From: Veillonella magna DSM 19857
Lineage (GTDB): Bacteria > Bacillota > Negativicutes > Veillonellales > Veillonellaceae
NCBI RefSeq assembly: GCF_000428745.1
Contig: NZ_AUAN01000009.1
Coordinates: 1 to 64,000, forward strand
Direction: 5' to 3'
DNA length: 64,000 bases
Shown here piece by piece: positions 1 through 7,870 of the stretch (position 1 is the stretch's first letter; each line of letters starts with the position of its first letter). The notes under the pieces were generated by a model that saw nothing but the letters and a program-made list of their open reading frames with translations, was not told the origin of the DNA and ran no database searches. A program made the position numbers and the translations under genes.

Positions 1-272
1 AATTCATTTTTAGCTTCGCGAAGCATAAGCGTACATGTGTTGCACACTGTCATCAGGTCAAGTCCTTGCTGTTCAGCTAAGGCGATGTTACGAGCATTCG
101 TAGCTAAAATAGCCAACGGATCGATATCCTGTACATGGGATGCACCACAGCAGGTCCAGCCATCGAGCTCTTCGATCTGAATACCCAATTTTTTAGCCAC
201 GGCTTTCGTAGCAACGTAGTCTTCTTTCGCTGCGCCTTCAAGAACGCAACCCGGGAAAAATGCGTATTTCAT
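1..272 (-). CDS. CCG-domain subunit of succinate dehydrogenase/fumarate reductase (3' part cut by window edge)
   Basis: The visible N-terminal 90 or so residues begin MKYAFFPGCV and contain the cysteine-rich CCG signature (FPGCV, then WTCCGAS, then CNTC), as in heterodisulfide reductase subunit B and the SdhE/MfrE subunits of type-E succinate:quinone reductases. In those enzymes this subunit carries iron-sulfur chemistry at the membrane and replaces the usual heme-b anchor. The ATG overlaps the stop of the iron-sulfur gene by one base (TAATG), so it is translationally coupled and belongs to the same complex. The C-terminal half, including the second CCG repeat, lies outside the window. HdrB proper is less likely because of the operon context. 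Confidence 0.8.
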   Translation of the reverse strand, partial: MKYAFFPGCVLEGAAKEDYVATKAVAKKLGIQIEELDGWTCCGASHVQDIDPLAILATNARNIALAEQQGLDLMTVCNTCTLMLREAKNE

Positions 273-1228
273 TATTTTTCTGCCTCCTCTGCTGCTTTAA
301 TAATGGTGCGCACGCCTTGGATACCGGTTACCGGTTTATGAGGCACGATCAATTCTAACGGGTTAATCTTACCATGAGCCCACAGACGCATAGCATAGAG
401 ACCCTGTTTTGCAGAATCTACAAGACCATCTGTCTTGAGACTCATCGTTACTTCGTTCAAGCGACCGGTCTTCATAAGGTCTTGCTTGAAAGCTACAGCA
501 TGGCGCGTACCCTTGTTGCTGAGGCCTGCGCGTGTAGCTACTGCGCGAAGTTCAGAAATATCCTTAGCCGGTTTTAAGTGTTTCGGGCAACGGGAGATAC
601 AGTTCATGCAGTGAACGCATTTCCAGAGACCGTTTTCAAAAGCCGGATTAACATGTGCCATCGGAGCATCGTCACGAGAATCTTTTACAAAACGGTTAGC
701 TTTGGTGTATACATACGGGTCGAGAAAGTCTTCGCGACCGGCACTCAATTTATTACATTCGGATGCACAGCAACCGCAAAGAATACATTCTGTATTCATA
801 ACAAATTTTTTGAAATCTTCCGGAGTCTGACGAGTCGCTGTCGTCTTAGTGTATTCCGGTTTCATGAAAATCCACGGAGCTACCGTCTTAAGACGGTTAA
901 CCTTAGCTTCCCAATCTACTGCAAGGTCACGGATGACATCGAAGTTACCGATCGGTGCGATATCGAATTCATCGCTACCGAAACGTTCAGCCAATTCATC
1001 GATTTTACTTTCGCAGCCGAGCATAGCCTGACCGTTGATTTTAATGGAGCACGCACCGCAAACAGCACTACGGCAAGCAGCGATGAACGTCAAGCTCGGA
1101 TCAATGGTGTCTTTAATTTTCTGCAGACCCCAAAGGATAGTACGGTCCGGTTCATAATCGAAGGTATAGGTCTGTACATAGGAGCGACCTTCGTTGTAGC
1201 GGTGGATATGATACGTAATCTGTCTCAT
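272..1228 (-). CDS. sdhB: Succinate dehydrogenase/fumarate reductase iron-sulfur subunit
   Basis: 318 aa, longer than the 240-260 aa of E. coli FrdB/SdhB. The N-terminal ferredoxin domain carries a [2Fe-2S] motif (CRSAVCGAC followed by a distal Cys). Two further cysteine clusters follow: CILCGCCASEC and CVHCMNCISRCP. The second cluster has the full C-x2-C-x2-C-x3-CP pattern of a [4Fe-4S] site, where E. coli FrdB has a Val and binds [3Fe-4S]; this is typical of type-E enzymes. It passes electrons between the flavoprotein and the CCG subunit at the inner face of the membrane. It starts 1 bp after the flavoprotein stop with an AAAGGA site. The symbol sdhB rather than frdB is arbitrary because direction cannot be read from sequence. 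Confidence 0.9.
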   Translation of the reverse strand: MRQITYHIHRYNEGRSYVQTYTFDYEPDRTILWGLQKIKDTIDPSLTFIAACRSAVCGACSIKINGQAMLGCESKIDELAERFGSDEFDIAPIGNFDVIRDLAVDWEAKVNRLKTVAPWIFMKPEYTKTTATRQTPEDFKKFVMNTECILCGCCASECNKLSAGREDFLDPYVYTKANRFVKDSRDDAPMAHVNPAFENGLWKCVHCMNCISRCPKHLKPAKDISELRAVATRAGLSNKGTRHAVAFKQDLMKTGRLNEVTMSLKTDGLVDSAKQGLYAMRLWAHGKINPLELIVPHKPVTGIQGVRTIIKAAEEAEK

Positions 1229-1229
1229 C

Positions 1230-2951
1230 TTAGTACGTCCTTTCTTTTGGTTCGAAACGCGTAATTACAACATCGCTCTGGCCTACCTGGTATTCACCAT
1301 CTTCACCGAGGCTGATGAGGGTATGGTTCAAGAAGTTAGCATCATCACGTTTCGTGAAGTCTTCACGCAAATGACTGCCGCGACTTTCCTTACGACGGAG
1401 AGCGCCGAGAACTACGGCTTTGGCTACCGTCAAGAGGCTGCCTACTTCTACATAGTTTACGAAGGCCATGTTAAACGTACGGTTAGAGTCACCTACGTAG
1501 CAAGTCTTGTATTCTTCAATCAATTTATTCAAGGTAGCAAGTGCTTCTTCCATCTTGGAAGCTTCACGGAAGATACCTACCTTATTCCACATAGCCAATG
1601 CCATTTCGTCACGGATTTCAGCAATCGGACGACCTTCGGTACGGCTTGTTACTTCCTTGAATTTTGCTTCCCAAGCGTTAGCTGCATCGTTCAACGCTTT
1701 TTCTGCATTTTTAGCGCTGTTGTTTTCTACATAAGCAATAGCACCTTCACCGGCTACTTTACCGAATACAACGGCATCAGCCAAGGAGTTACCACCCAAG
1801 CGGTTAGCACCATGTACGGATACACAAGCAGCTTCGCCGGCAGCGAAGAGGCCCGGTACTACGGTAGCACAAGTTTTGAAATCTTTTACATCGATACCGC
1901 CCATGGAGTAATGGCAAGTCGGACGAACCGGAATCGGCTGTACCAACGGATCCGCATGTTCGAAGGTAATTGCCAAGTCACGAATACCATGTAATTTTTC
2001 CAAAATAACTTCTTTGGACAGATGACGAACATCCGCAACTACATATGCATCAAGGCCGGTACCGCCAAAACCGCGACCTTCGGCGATTTCTGTTTCGATA
2101 GCTTTTGCTACCACGTCACGCGGAGCCAATTCCATTTTGCTCGGTGCGTATTTTTCCATGAAACGTTCGCCTTTATTGTTCAAGAGGTAACCGCCTTCAC
2201 CGCGTACGGCTTCGGACATCAAGATACCGCTCTTACCAAGACCGGTCGGATGGAACTGTACCATTTCCGGGTCTTTCAAAGCACAACCGGCGCGGAAGCA
2301 AGCAGCCATGCCGTCACCTGTGGAAAGGTACGGATTGGACGTACGCGTCCAGAACATACGACCTGCACCACCGGTAGCAATAACTACAGCCGTAGCAGCG
2401 ATCTTCTCTACGCGGCCTTCCTTCATGTTCCAAGCAACTACACCGCCTACACTACCGTCATCGGCTTTAACGATGTCTAACATATACCAATCCTGAAGGA
2501 AGTGTACATTTTCCTTCAAGCACTGTTCATATAATGTATGCTCAATTACATGACCGGTTTTGTCGGCACTGTAGCAAGTACGTGGATATGCCTGACCACC
2601 GAAGTTACGCTGAGCAATTTTGTTTTCATTTGTACGGGAGAACGGAGCACCGAAATAGTCTAATTCTTTGATGCATTCCGGGCAACGGCTGATAAAGAAT
2701 TCGATAGCATCCTGGTCACCCAAGTAATCGCTACCTTTAACGGTATCGAAGATATGGTCCTCAATCGTATCTTCTTTGGCTACGTTATTCAACACACCGT
2801 TAATACCGCCCTGAGCCATTGCTGTAGCCGAACGGGTAGGATAAATTTTCGTAATAAGAGCTACGCGCAAACCTTCACGGGAAGCTGCTTCTAATGCTGC
2901 ACGCTGACCTGCACCGCCGCTACCTACTACCAGAACATCAAACTGTTCCAT
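1230..2951 (-). CDS. sdhA: Succinate dehydrogenase/fumarate reductase flavoprotein subunit
   Basis: About 573 aa from the ATG at 2951, which follows a strong GAGGAGG site; an upstream in-frame TTG would start inside that site and is rejected. The N-terminus has the FAD-binding GSGGAGQRAA motif; the middle has the HPTG substrate-site segment and the RPTCHYSMGG active-site segment; the C-terminal part has the second FAD contact GANRLGGNSL. It interconverts succinate and fumarate. No twin-arginine signal is visible, so it faces the cytoplasm, unlike the periplasmic MfrA enzymes. First gene of the operon; promoter at 3041-3071. Confidence 0.93.
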   Translation of the reverse strand: MEQFDVLVVGSGGAGQRAALEAASREGLRVALITKIYPTRSATAMAQGGINGVLNNVAKEDTIEDHIFDTVKGSDYLGDQDAIEFFISRCPECIKELDYFGAPFSRTNENKIAQRNFGGQAYPRTCYSADKTGHVIEHTLYEQCLKENVHFLQDWYMLDIVKADDGSVGGVVAWNMKEGRVEKIAATAVVIATGGAGRMFWTRTSNPYLSTGDGMAACFRAGCALKDPEMVQFHPTGLGKSGILMSEAVRGEGGYLLNNKGERFMEKYAPSKMELAPRDVVAKAIETEIAEGRGFGGTGLDAYVVADVRHLSKEVILEKLHGIRDLAITFEHADPLVQPIPVRPTCHYSMGGIDVKDFKTCATVVPGLFAAGEAACVSVHGANRLGGNSLADAVVFGKVAGEGAIAYVENNSAKNAEKALNDAANAWEAKFKEVTSRTEGRPIAEIRDEMALAMWNKVGIFREASKMEEALATLNKLIEEYKTCYVGDSNRTFNMAFVNYVEVGSLLTVAKAVVLGALRRKESRGSHLREDFTKRDDANFLNHTLISLGEDGEYQVGQSDVVITRFEPKERTY

Positions 2952-3040
2952 AATGTACCTCCTCAACTGTACCTATTACCTATAGAGTAAGACGCGATAA
3001 TCCCCTCCGGAATCTATCCGTCTCCATAGCTTACTGCTTA

Positions 3041-3071
3041 ATTATAATGATTTTTTGATATTTTTGTCCAA
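3041..3071 (-). promoter_or_regulatory. Sigma-70-type promoter of the sdh operon
   Basis: On the minus strand a TTGGAC -35 (3071-3066) is followed after about 19 bp by a perfect TATAAT -10 (3046-3041), giving a leader of roughly 85 nt before the flavoprotein ATG. The spacer is slightly long; TGGACA one base further on would give 18 bp. Confidence 0.6.
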
Positions 3072-3275
3072 AATCAAATACGCATAATTAAAATCACGCC
3101 TTTTAACTGATAATTTATATCATTTATTAAAATACCTGATATTTTATAGGGATTTATGAGAAGAATATACCTATCCAACAATAAACTAACAGTGCTATAC
3201 CTACTCTATCAGCCTATTTATCATCACCTCTCAACTTGAAAAACAAACTACATTCATAACTTTCTATAAAGAAAT

Positions 3276-3290
3276 TGAAAATAATTTTCA
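3276..3290. promoter_or_regulatory. Inverted repeat TGAAAAT-A-ATTTTCA, possible operator
   Basis: A perfect 7-bp inverted repeat around one base, in the divergent region (2952-3512) between the sdh operon and the two-component system. It could be a regulator site, but AT-rich palindromes of this size also arise by chance. The rest of this 561-bp gap holds the sdh promoter and, on the plus strand, a TATAAT at 3437-3442 that probably serves the response regulator; no gene is seen. Confidence 0.3.
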
Positions 3291-3512
3291 CAGATTTTTT
3301 CGCGCTATGCACTCTTCCGTCAAAAAAACGTCCAATGTATGCAAAAAACACAATTATAGAACCTTTTTTGCATTTGACGTCATACTACTTCATAGTTTTC
3401 TCATACCGACTCTTTATACTGTATCAAAGAATACTATATAATAGAAAAAAAGAAAGATGGTCTACATTTTATTGGCCATCGCTTAGATTGCTCTATGCTA
3501 AGGGGGATTGCA

Positions 3513-4187
3513 ATGAAAATACTTGTTGTAGAAGATGAAGAGATGCTAAACAATATTATTGCTAAACGTTTACGCGTGGAAAGTATGACCGTCGATTGCT
3601 GCTTTAACGGCGAAGAAGCACTGGACTATTTAAGTACATCCGGCTACGACGTAGTCATCATGGATATTATGATGCCAAAGATGGATGGTCTCAGTGTTTT
3701 GAAACACATGCGTGAAGAAGGCAATAAAACACCGGTACTCTTTTTGACGGCGAAGGATTCTCTGCAGGATAAGGTAGACGGACTTAACTTAGGCGGCGAC
3801 GATTACTTAGTAAAGCCTTTCGAATTCGAAGAACTTATTGCTCGCGTCTATGCCTTGGCACGCCGTAGCAATAACCAAGCGCACGACGATCTCGTAGCCG
3901 GTCCGCTGACCATTAACAGTCGCAGCCGTTCTGTCGTATTGAACGGAGAGCCTATTATTCTTACTGCCAAGGAATTTGATTTATTGTACTATTTGGCAAG
4001 CAACCAAAACATTGTGCTATCCCGGCAACAAATCTTAGATCATGTCTGGGAATATGATTACGAAAGCTATTCCAATTTGATTGATGTATACATTAAGGAT
4101 GTACGTAAAAAAATTGATACCGGTGATGGCACCAAGCTAATCCATACGGTACGAGGAGTCGGTTATGTTTTCAAAGTGGAGAAGTGA
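3513..4187 (+). CDS. OmpR/PhoB-family response regulator
   Basis: About 224 aa from the ATG at 3513, which follows AGGGGG at 3501-3506. The N-terminal receiver domain begins KILVVEDEE with the acidic pocket, has the phospho-acceptor Asp in VVIMDIMMP and the conserved Lys in VKPF; the C-terminal winged helix of the PhoB/OmpR type ends in the usual TVRGVGY segment. It is a DNA-binding transcription regulator phosphorylated by the kinase encoded next, whose gene overlaps its 3' end by 23 bp. The target genes cannot be read from sequence. Confidence 0.93.
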   Translation: MKILVVEDEEMLNNIIAKRLRVESMTVDCCFNGEEALDYLSTSGYDVVIMDIMMPKMDGLSVLKHMREEGNKTPVLFLTAKDSLQDKVDGLNLGGDDYLVKPFEFEELIARVYALARRSNNQAHDDLVAGPLTINSRSRSVVLNGEPIILTAKEFDLLYYLASNQNIVLSRQQILDHVWEYDYESYSNLIDVYIKDVRKKIDTGDGTKLIHTVRGVGYVFKVEK

Positions 4188-5607
4188 TTCCGCCGGCGAT
4201 GGCTTTAGCTTTCGCCGTCTGTGTACCCACCTAAAAACAATATCCCGGCAAAGCATCGGTTACAATCTGCGCCGCCTGCCTTTGACTATTAAAATCACCG
4301 GTTGGTATTCCATCTTCTTGTTGCTCATGCTCCTGTTGCTTTCCACCTTTATCATGCAGTTCACCAATCTGTGGGAAGATTCGGAGCTGCGCGGTGAGCT
4401 TCAGGCTACCGTCATCAACGTAGCCGATAATCCCAAGCGTTTCCATCCGTATCACGACGGCATCTTCATGGTCATGTACACCGATAACGGCATTGCCGTA
4501 AAAGGTGCCATTCCCGATGGATTCCCTAGCGGTATCATCTTGTCACCTCATCGCATTACAGAGCTAACCACCAAAGAATCTACCTACTACTATTATGACT
4601 CACCCAGTCATAGCGGTGAATTTCACGGTTGGGTACGCGGCATCTTACCGGTAACAACCATTAACCGTCGTACCAATATTATGCTCATGGCTCTCATGTT
4701 TGGCGGCCTTGCTTTTCTTGTCATCGGCACCTGTGGCGGTTATTGGTTAATTAAGCGCGGTCTAAAACCGATTCGTATGATTACCCAAACGGCAGCGGAA
4801 ATCGGTCGCAACCGTGACTTGTCCCAACGTATTGAACAGACCGTCAACAGTCATGACGAGATTGCTACCTTATCGGATACATTTAACGGCATGCTGACAA
4901 ACCTGGAAGAATCATCGATGCGCGAAAAGCAGTTTAGCTCCGATGTATCCCATGAATTACGTACACCGATTGCCGTTATTCAGGCCGAAAGCGATTACGG
5001 TCGCACCTACATTACATCCGTGGAAGAAGCGAAGGAAAGCTTTGAGCACATCTTTAAACAAAGTCGTTTTATGACATCGATGGTAACTCAACTTCTCGAC
5101 GTGGCTCGTCTTGATACGATGCGCGATATCGAAATGCGCCCCTTCAATCTTTCACAATTTTTAGAAGACATCAGCCAAGGCTATTCCCGCTTATGTGCCG
5201 ATAAGAATCTTACCTTCGATACCCAAATCGCACAGCACTTACAAATCGTAGGGAACCCAACATTCTTAAAACGTGCTATCGGTAATCTTCTGGACAATGC
5301 TATGAAGTTTACCACGGACAAAGTTGGTATCAGTGCAAAAAATCATGATGGAACAGTACGCATCATTGTAAGTGACAATGGTATCGGCATTCAAGAAAGT
5401 GATTTGACCAAAATTTGGGATCGCTTATATCAAGTGGAAACATCACGTACCAAATCCAATAATCAAGGATTGGGACTGGGTTTATACTTTGTACAAAATG
5501 TAATTAAACTACACGGTGCTAAGGCCTACGCACGCAGTACACCTAATGTTAAAACAGAATTCATCTTAGAATTTGATGAATTCATAGAATCAACTAACGA
5601 CAAATAA
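4165..5607 (+). CDS. Membrane sensor histidine kinase
   Basis: 480 aa. A first membrane segment lies near residues 45-65, an extracellular sensor loop follows, and a second segment lies near residues 170-195, then a HAMP region. The HisKA phospho-acceptor motif is VSHELRTP, and the ATPase domain shows N (NLLDNAMKF), G1 (DNGIGI) and G2 (GLGLGL) boxes. It autophosphorylates on the His and passes phosphate to the regulator just upstream. The start at 4165 lies inside the regulator gene and has a well-placed GAGGAG (4153-4158). No clear terminator follows; the next element is the RNA at 5666. Confidence 0.93.
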   Translation: MFSKWRSDSAGDGFSFRRLCTHLKTISRQSIGYNLRRLPLTIKITGWYSIFLLLMLLLLSTFIMQFTNLWEDSELRGELQATVINVADNPKRFHPYHDGIFMVMYTDNGIAVKGAIPDGFPSGIILSPHRITELTTKESTYYYYDSPSHSGEFHGWVRGILPVTTINRRTNIMLMALMFGGLAFLVIGTCGGYWLIKRGLKPIRMITQTAAEIGRNRDLSQRIEQTVNSHDEIATLSDTFNGMLTNLEESSMREKQFSSDVSHELRTPIAVIQAESDYGRTYITSVEEAKESFEHIFKQSRFMTSMVTQLLDVARLDTMRDIEMRPFNLSQFLEDISQGYSRLCADKNLTFDTQIAQHLQIVGNPTFLKRAIGNLLDNAMKFTTDKVGISAKNHDGTVRIIVSDNGIGIQESDLTKIWDRLYQVETSRTKSNNQGLGLGLYFVQNVIKLHGAKAYARSTPNVKTEFILEFDEFIESTNDK

Positions 5608-5653
5608 ATTTAAAATCTTTCATAAATTTCATTTTCTTTTCATTTTTCCTTTG

Positions 5654-5659
5654 TATACT
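5654..5659 (+). promoter_or_regulatory. -10 element of the structured RNA
   Basis: TATACT placed 7 nt before position 5666, the first base of the closing helix of the downstream RNA, which makes 5666 the expected transcription start. No good -35 is visible in the T-rich stretch upstream. Confidence 0.45.
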
Positions 5660-5665
5660 CTAACC

Positions 5666-5843
5666 ATCAAGTGAGAGGTAATGACGATACCCCATCGGCA
5701 TTACATTACCATTAGTTGCAGGGAACGGTATTGGTTTGAATCCTCCCTGTTCATCCAATGCTGGCGGCTAAAGGCTTTCATTTGATTAACACTAACACTC
5801 CCCTTACATGAAAAGCAGGAATTCTCCCCGAATTCCTGCTTTT
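5666..5843 (+). ncRNA. Structured, independently terminated RNA of unknown class
   Basis: Helices can be drawn by hand. A 12-bp closing helix pairs 5666-5677 with 5775-5786 (two G-U). A hairpin pairs 5677-5683 with 5704-5710, with an inner CGAT/ATCG. CAGGGA (5719-5724) pairs with TCCCTG (5744-5749), while CGGTATTGG (5726-5734) pairs with CCAATGCTG (5755-5763); these interleave as an H-type pseudoknot. A 14-bp terminator (5811-5843) closes the unit. No plus-strand gene follows for almost 5 kb, so it is either a free-standing small RNA or an orphan riboswitch-like aptamer. The AGGGAA...GAATCC segment loosely recalls cobalamin riboswitches and the closing helix recalls 6S RNA, but the diagnostic conserved boxes of neither are seen. 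Confidence 0.55.
5811..5843 (+). terminator. Rho-independent terminator of the structured RNA
   Basis: Perfect 14-bp stem (5811-5824 with 5830-5843) around a TCCCC loop; the descending arm ends in TTTT. The remainder of the gap 5608-6103 contains a second hairpin at 5958-5999 and no supported gene; an open frame at 5808-6026 runs through both hairpins and is not credible. Confidence 0.75.
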
Positions 5844-5957
5844 CAATTGCCTGCATTCATTTCTTTTTTGTCGTATGAACGTAAGAGTGTTGTGTATAGT
5901 GACAGTGTCTTGTCTATAACCCAATCGTCGTGGACTGACACGCACCCTAATATGCCG

Positions 5958-5999
5958 ACAGGCCCCCGGCTCTACACTATCGTAGAGCCGGGGGCCTGT
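5958..5999. terminator. Perfect 18-bp GC-rich hairpin
   Basis: ACAGGCCCCCGG...CCGGGGGCCTGT, an 18-bp perfect inverted repeat around a 6-base ACTATC loop. It lies between the plus-strand RNA and the 3' end of the minus-strand aldehyde dehydrogenase gene, so a (bidirectional) terminator is the simplest reading. It lacks a real T-tract on the minus side and has only TGCTTTATA on the plus side. Confidence 0.5.
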
Positions 6000-6103
6000 T
6001 GCTTTATATATTCTGTTTACCTGTAAAGCTATGTGGTTATGTTTAGGTTACGTAGTAAAAACTCAGTGAATCAAAGTTACTTATGAAGAATGATGGTTTT
6101 TAA

Positions 6104-7594
6104 TTATTTATCGCTTACATCATAGAAGCCACTTGGATTTTCCGCCAAGTTAATAAGAATATTTTTCTTCTGGCTGTAATGTTCGAGCATCATCTTATGC
6201 GTTTCACGACCGATACCGGATTGCTTGTAACCACCGAACGGAGCCCCTGCCGGGATTGCATTATAGGTATTTACCCACATACGGCCGGTTTCGATAGCAC
6301 GTGCTACACGGATAGCACGGTTGATATCGCGGGTCCATACACCACCGCCAAGACCGTAAATGCTATCGTTAGCCATCTTGATTACATCGGCTTCGTCGTG
6401 GAATTTAATAACAACGGCAACCGGTCCGAAGATTTCTTCCTGAGCTACACGCATATCATTGGTTACATCAACAATCAATGTCGGACGTACGAAGCAACCT
6501 TTACCGAGTTCGCCCTCAGTAATGCGTTCACCGCCGGCCAAAACGCGAGCGCCTTCGTTCTTAGCAATATCAACATATTCAAGGATCTTCTTAACCTGGC
6601 CTTCGTAAATCTGTGCACCCATCTGTGTGTCTTCGTTCCACGGCAAGCCAACCTTTACTTTTTCAAAGTGTTTAGCCAATTCCGTTACGAATTTATCGTA
6701 AATGGTATCCTGTACGAAGATACGGGAACCGGCGCAGCATACCTGGCCCTGGTTGAAGAGGATACCCAACATAGCACCATCCATAGCCATGTCCCATTTA
6801 GCATCTTCGAAGAAAATGTTAGCGGATTTACCACCCAATTCGAGAGTTGCCGGAATCAAACGAGACGATGCAGCCTGGTATACGCTGAGACCAACTTCGG
6901 TAGAACCGGTGAAGGCCAATTTACTGAAGCCCGGATGATCCAAGATATACTGACCGGATTTAGAACCTTTACCGGTAATAATATTTACAACACCGGCCGG
7001 TAAAATGTCAGCCAACAAAGAACCGAATTCAAGAAGGCTCAAGGAGGTATGGCTGGACGGCTTAATAACTACCGTACAACCGGCAGCCAATGCCGGAGCC
7101 AATTTCCAAGCAGCCATGAGGAACGGGAAGTTCCACGGAATAACCTGACCGACTACACCGATTGGTTCGTTCAAAATCAAGGACAATGTATTGTTATCGA
7201 GCATAGTAGCGGAACCTTCTTCGGCGCGAATGACACCGGCGAAGTAACGGAAGTGATCGATAGCGAACGGAACATCAACGTTCATTGTTTCGCGAATCGG
7301 TTTACCGTTGTCATAGGTTTCTACCATAGCAAAATGTTCTTTTTTAGCTTCCAATGCATCAGCGATTTTCAAGAGATAGTCGGCACGTTCAATCGGCGTC
7401 GTCTTTTTCCAAGTTTCAAAAGCAACCGTTGCTGCGTCTACGGCAGCGTCTACATCTTCCTTCGTAGCTTCTGCACAGTGAGCAAGCAACTCACCGGTAG
7501 CCGGGCTGTATGCTGCATACGTAGCACCGTCGGATGCCGGACGCCATTCGTTATTAATCAACAAGCCATAGGTTTCTTTCAATGTTACGCTCAT
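6104..7594 (-). CDS. NAD(P)-dependent aldehyde dehydrogenase
   Basis: 496 aa, the normal length of class-I aldehyde dehydrogenases. Visible motifs in order are PWNFPFLMAAWK, the cofactor-binding KPSSHTS and FTGSTEVG, the general-base Glu in LELGGKSAN, the catalytic Cys in NQGQVCCAGSR, EEIFGPV and PFGGYKQSGIGRE. It oxidises an aldehyde to the carboxylate with NAD(P). Substrate cannot be fixed; it resembles acetaldehyde/betaine-aldehyde type enzymes and is not the CoA-acylating type found later in the window. Single gene with its own promoter (7721-7748) and an AAAGGAGG site. Confidence 0.9.
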   Translation of the reverse strand: MSVTLKETYGLLINNEWRPASDGATYAAYSPATGELLAHCAEATKEDVDAAVDAATVAFETWKKTTPIERADYLLKIADALEAKKEHFAMVETYDNGKPIRETMNVDVPFAIDHFRYFAGVIRAEEGSATMLDNNTLSLILNEPIGVVGQVIPWNFPFLMAAWKLAPALAAGCTVVIKPSSHTSLSLLEFGSLLADILPAGVVNIITGKGSKSGQYILDHPGFSKLAFTGSTEVGLSVYQAASSRLIPATLELGGKSANIFFEDAKWDMAMDGAMLGILFNQGQVCCAGSRIFVQDTIYDKFVTELAKHFEKVKVGLPWNEDTQMGAQIYEGQVKKILEYVDIAKNEGARVLAGGERITEGELGKGCFVRPTLIVDVTNDMRVAQEEIFGPVAVVIKFHDEADVIKMANDSIYGLGGGVWTRDINRAIRVARAIETGRMWVNTYNAIPAGAPFGGYKQSGIGRETHKMMLEHYSQKKNILINLAENPSGFYDVSDK

Positions 7595-7720
7595 AGGTAT
7601 AGCCTCCTTTGTAAAAGCCAGGTATTCGTATTGAATACCACCGGGGACGACATAGCGTCGCCGTCATATATCCAATCAAAGTTAACTGTACATCTCATCT
7701 AACATCTTCGATGTACTTTT

Positions 7721-7748
7721 ATTATATCACTCAATCGATATTTTTCAA
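7721..7748 (-). promoter_or_regulatory. Promoter of the aldehyde dehydrogenase gene
   Basis: Minus-strand TTGAAA (7748-7743), 16 bp, TATAAT (7726-7721). Downstream, GTACATC (7688-7694) and GATGTAC (7710-7716) form an inverted repeat in the leader that may be an operator. Confidence 0.55.
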
Positions 7749-7772
7749 TTTAATTTTATTGTCCCGCGTAAC

Positions 7773-7809
7773 AAAAATAGGAGCCTTCTCATCGAGAAAG
7801 CTCCTATTT
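7773..7809 (-). terminator. Terminator of the MFS transporter gene
   Basis: A 10-bp AAATAGGAGC/GCTCCTATTT stem (7775-7784, 7800-7809) extended by TTCTC/GAGAA inside; on the minus strand it runs into TTTTTG. Confidence 0.75.
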
Positions 7810-7870
7810 GGTACTTAATCTTGTATACAAAAACCGTAGATATTATCACTATCTTAGAGGATTCTATATA

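Noticed and set aside
578-1264. Long plus-strand frame opposite sdhB
   Set aside because: Mirror frame of a gene with clear motifs; no ribosome site and no recognisable domain. The same holds for other long opposite-strand frames, such as 6179-7003, 23541-24215 and 36638-37219.
5666-5786. Cobalamin riboswitch or 6S RNA
   Set aside because: The AGGGAA...GAATCC stretch recalls the cobalamin core, but the conserved GCCACTG box is absent and no gene follows. The closing helix alone does not prove 6S; kept as an unknown RNA.
5808-6026. 72-codon plus-strand frame
   Set aside because: It starts inside a terminator and runs across an 18-bp hairpin; there is no ribosome site and no protein-like pattern.
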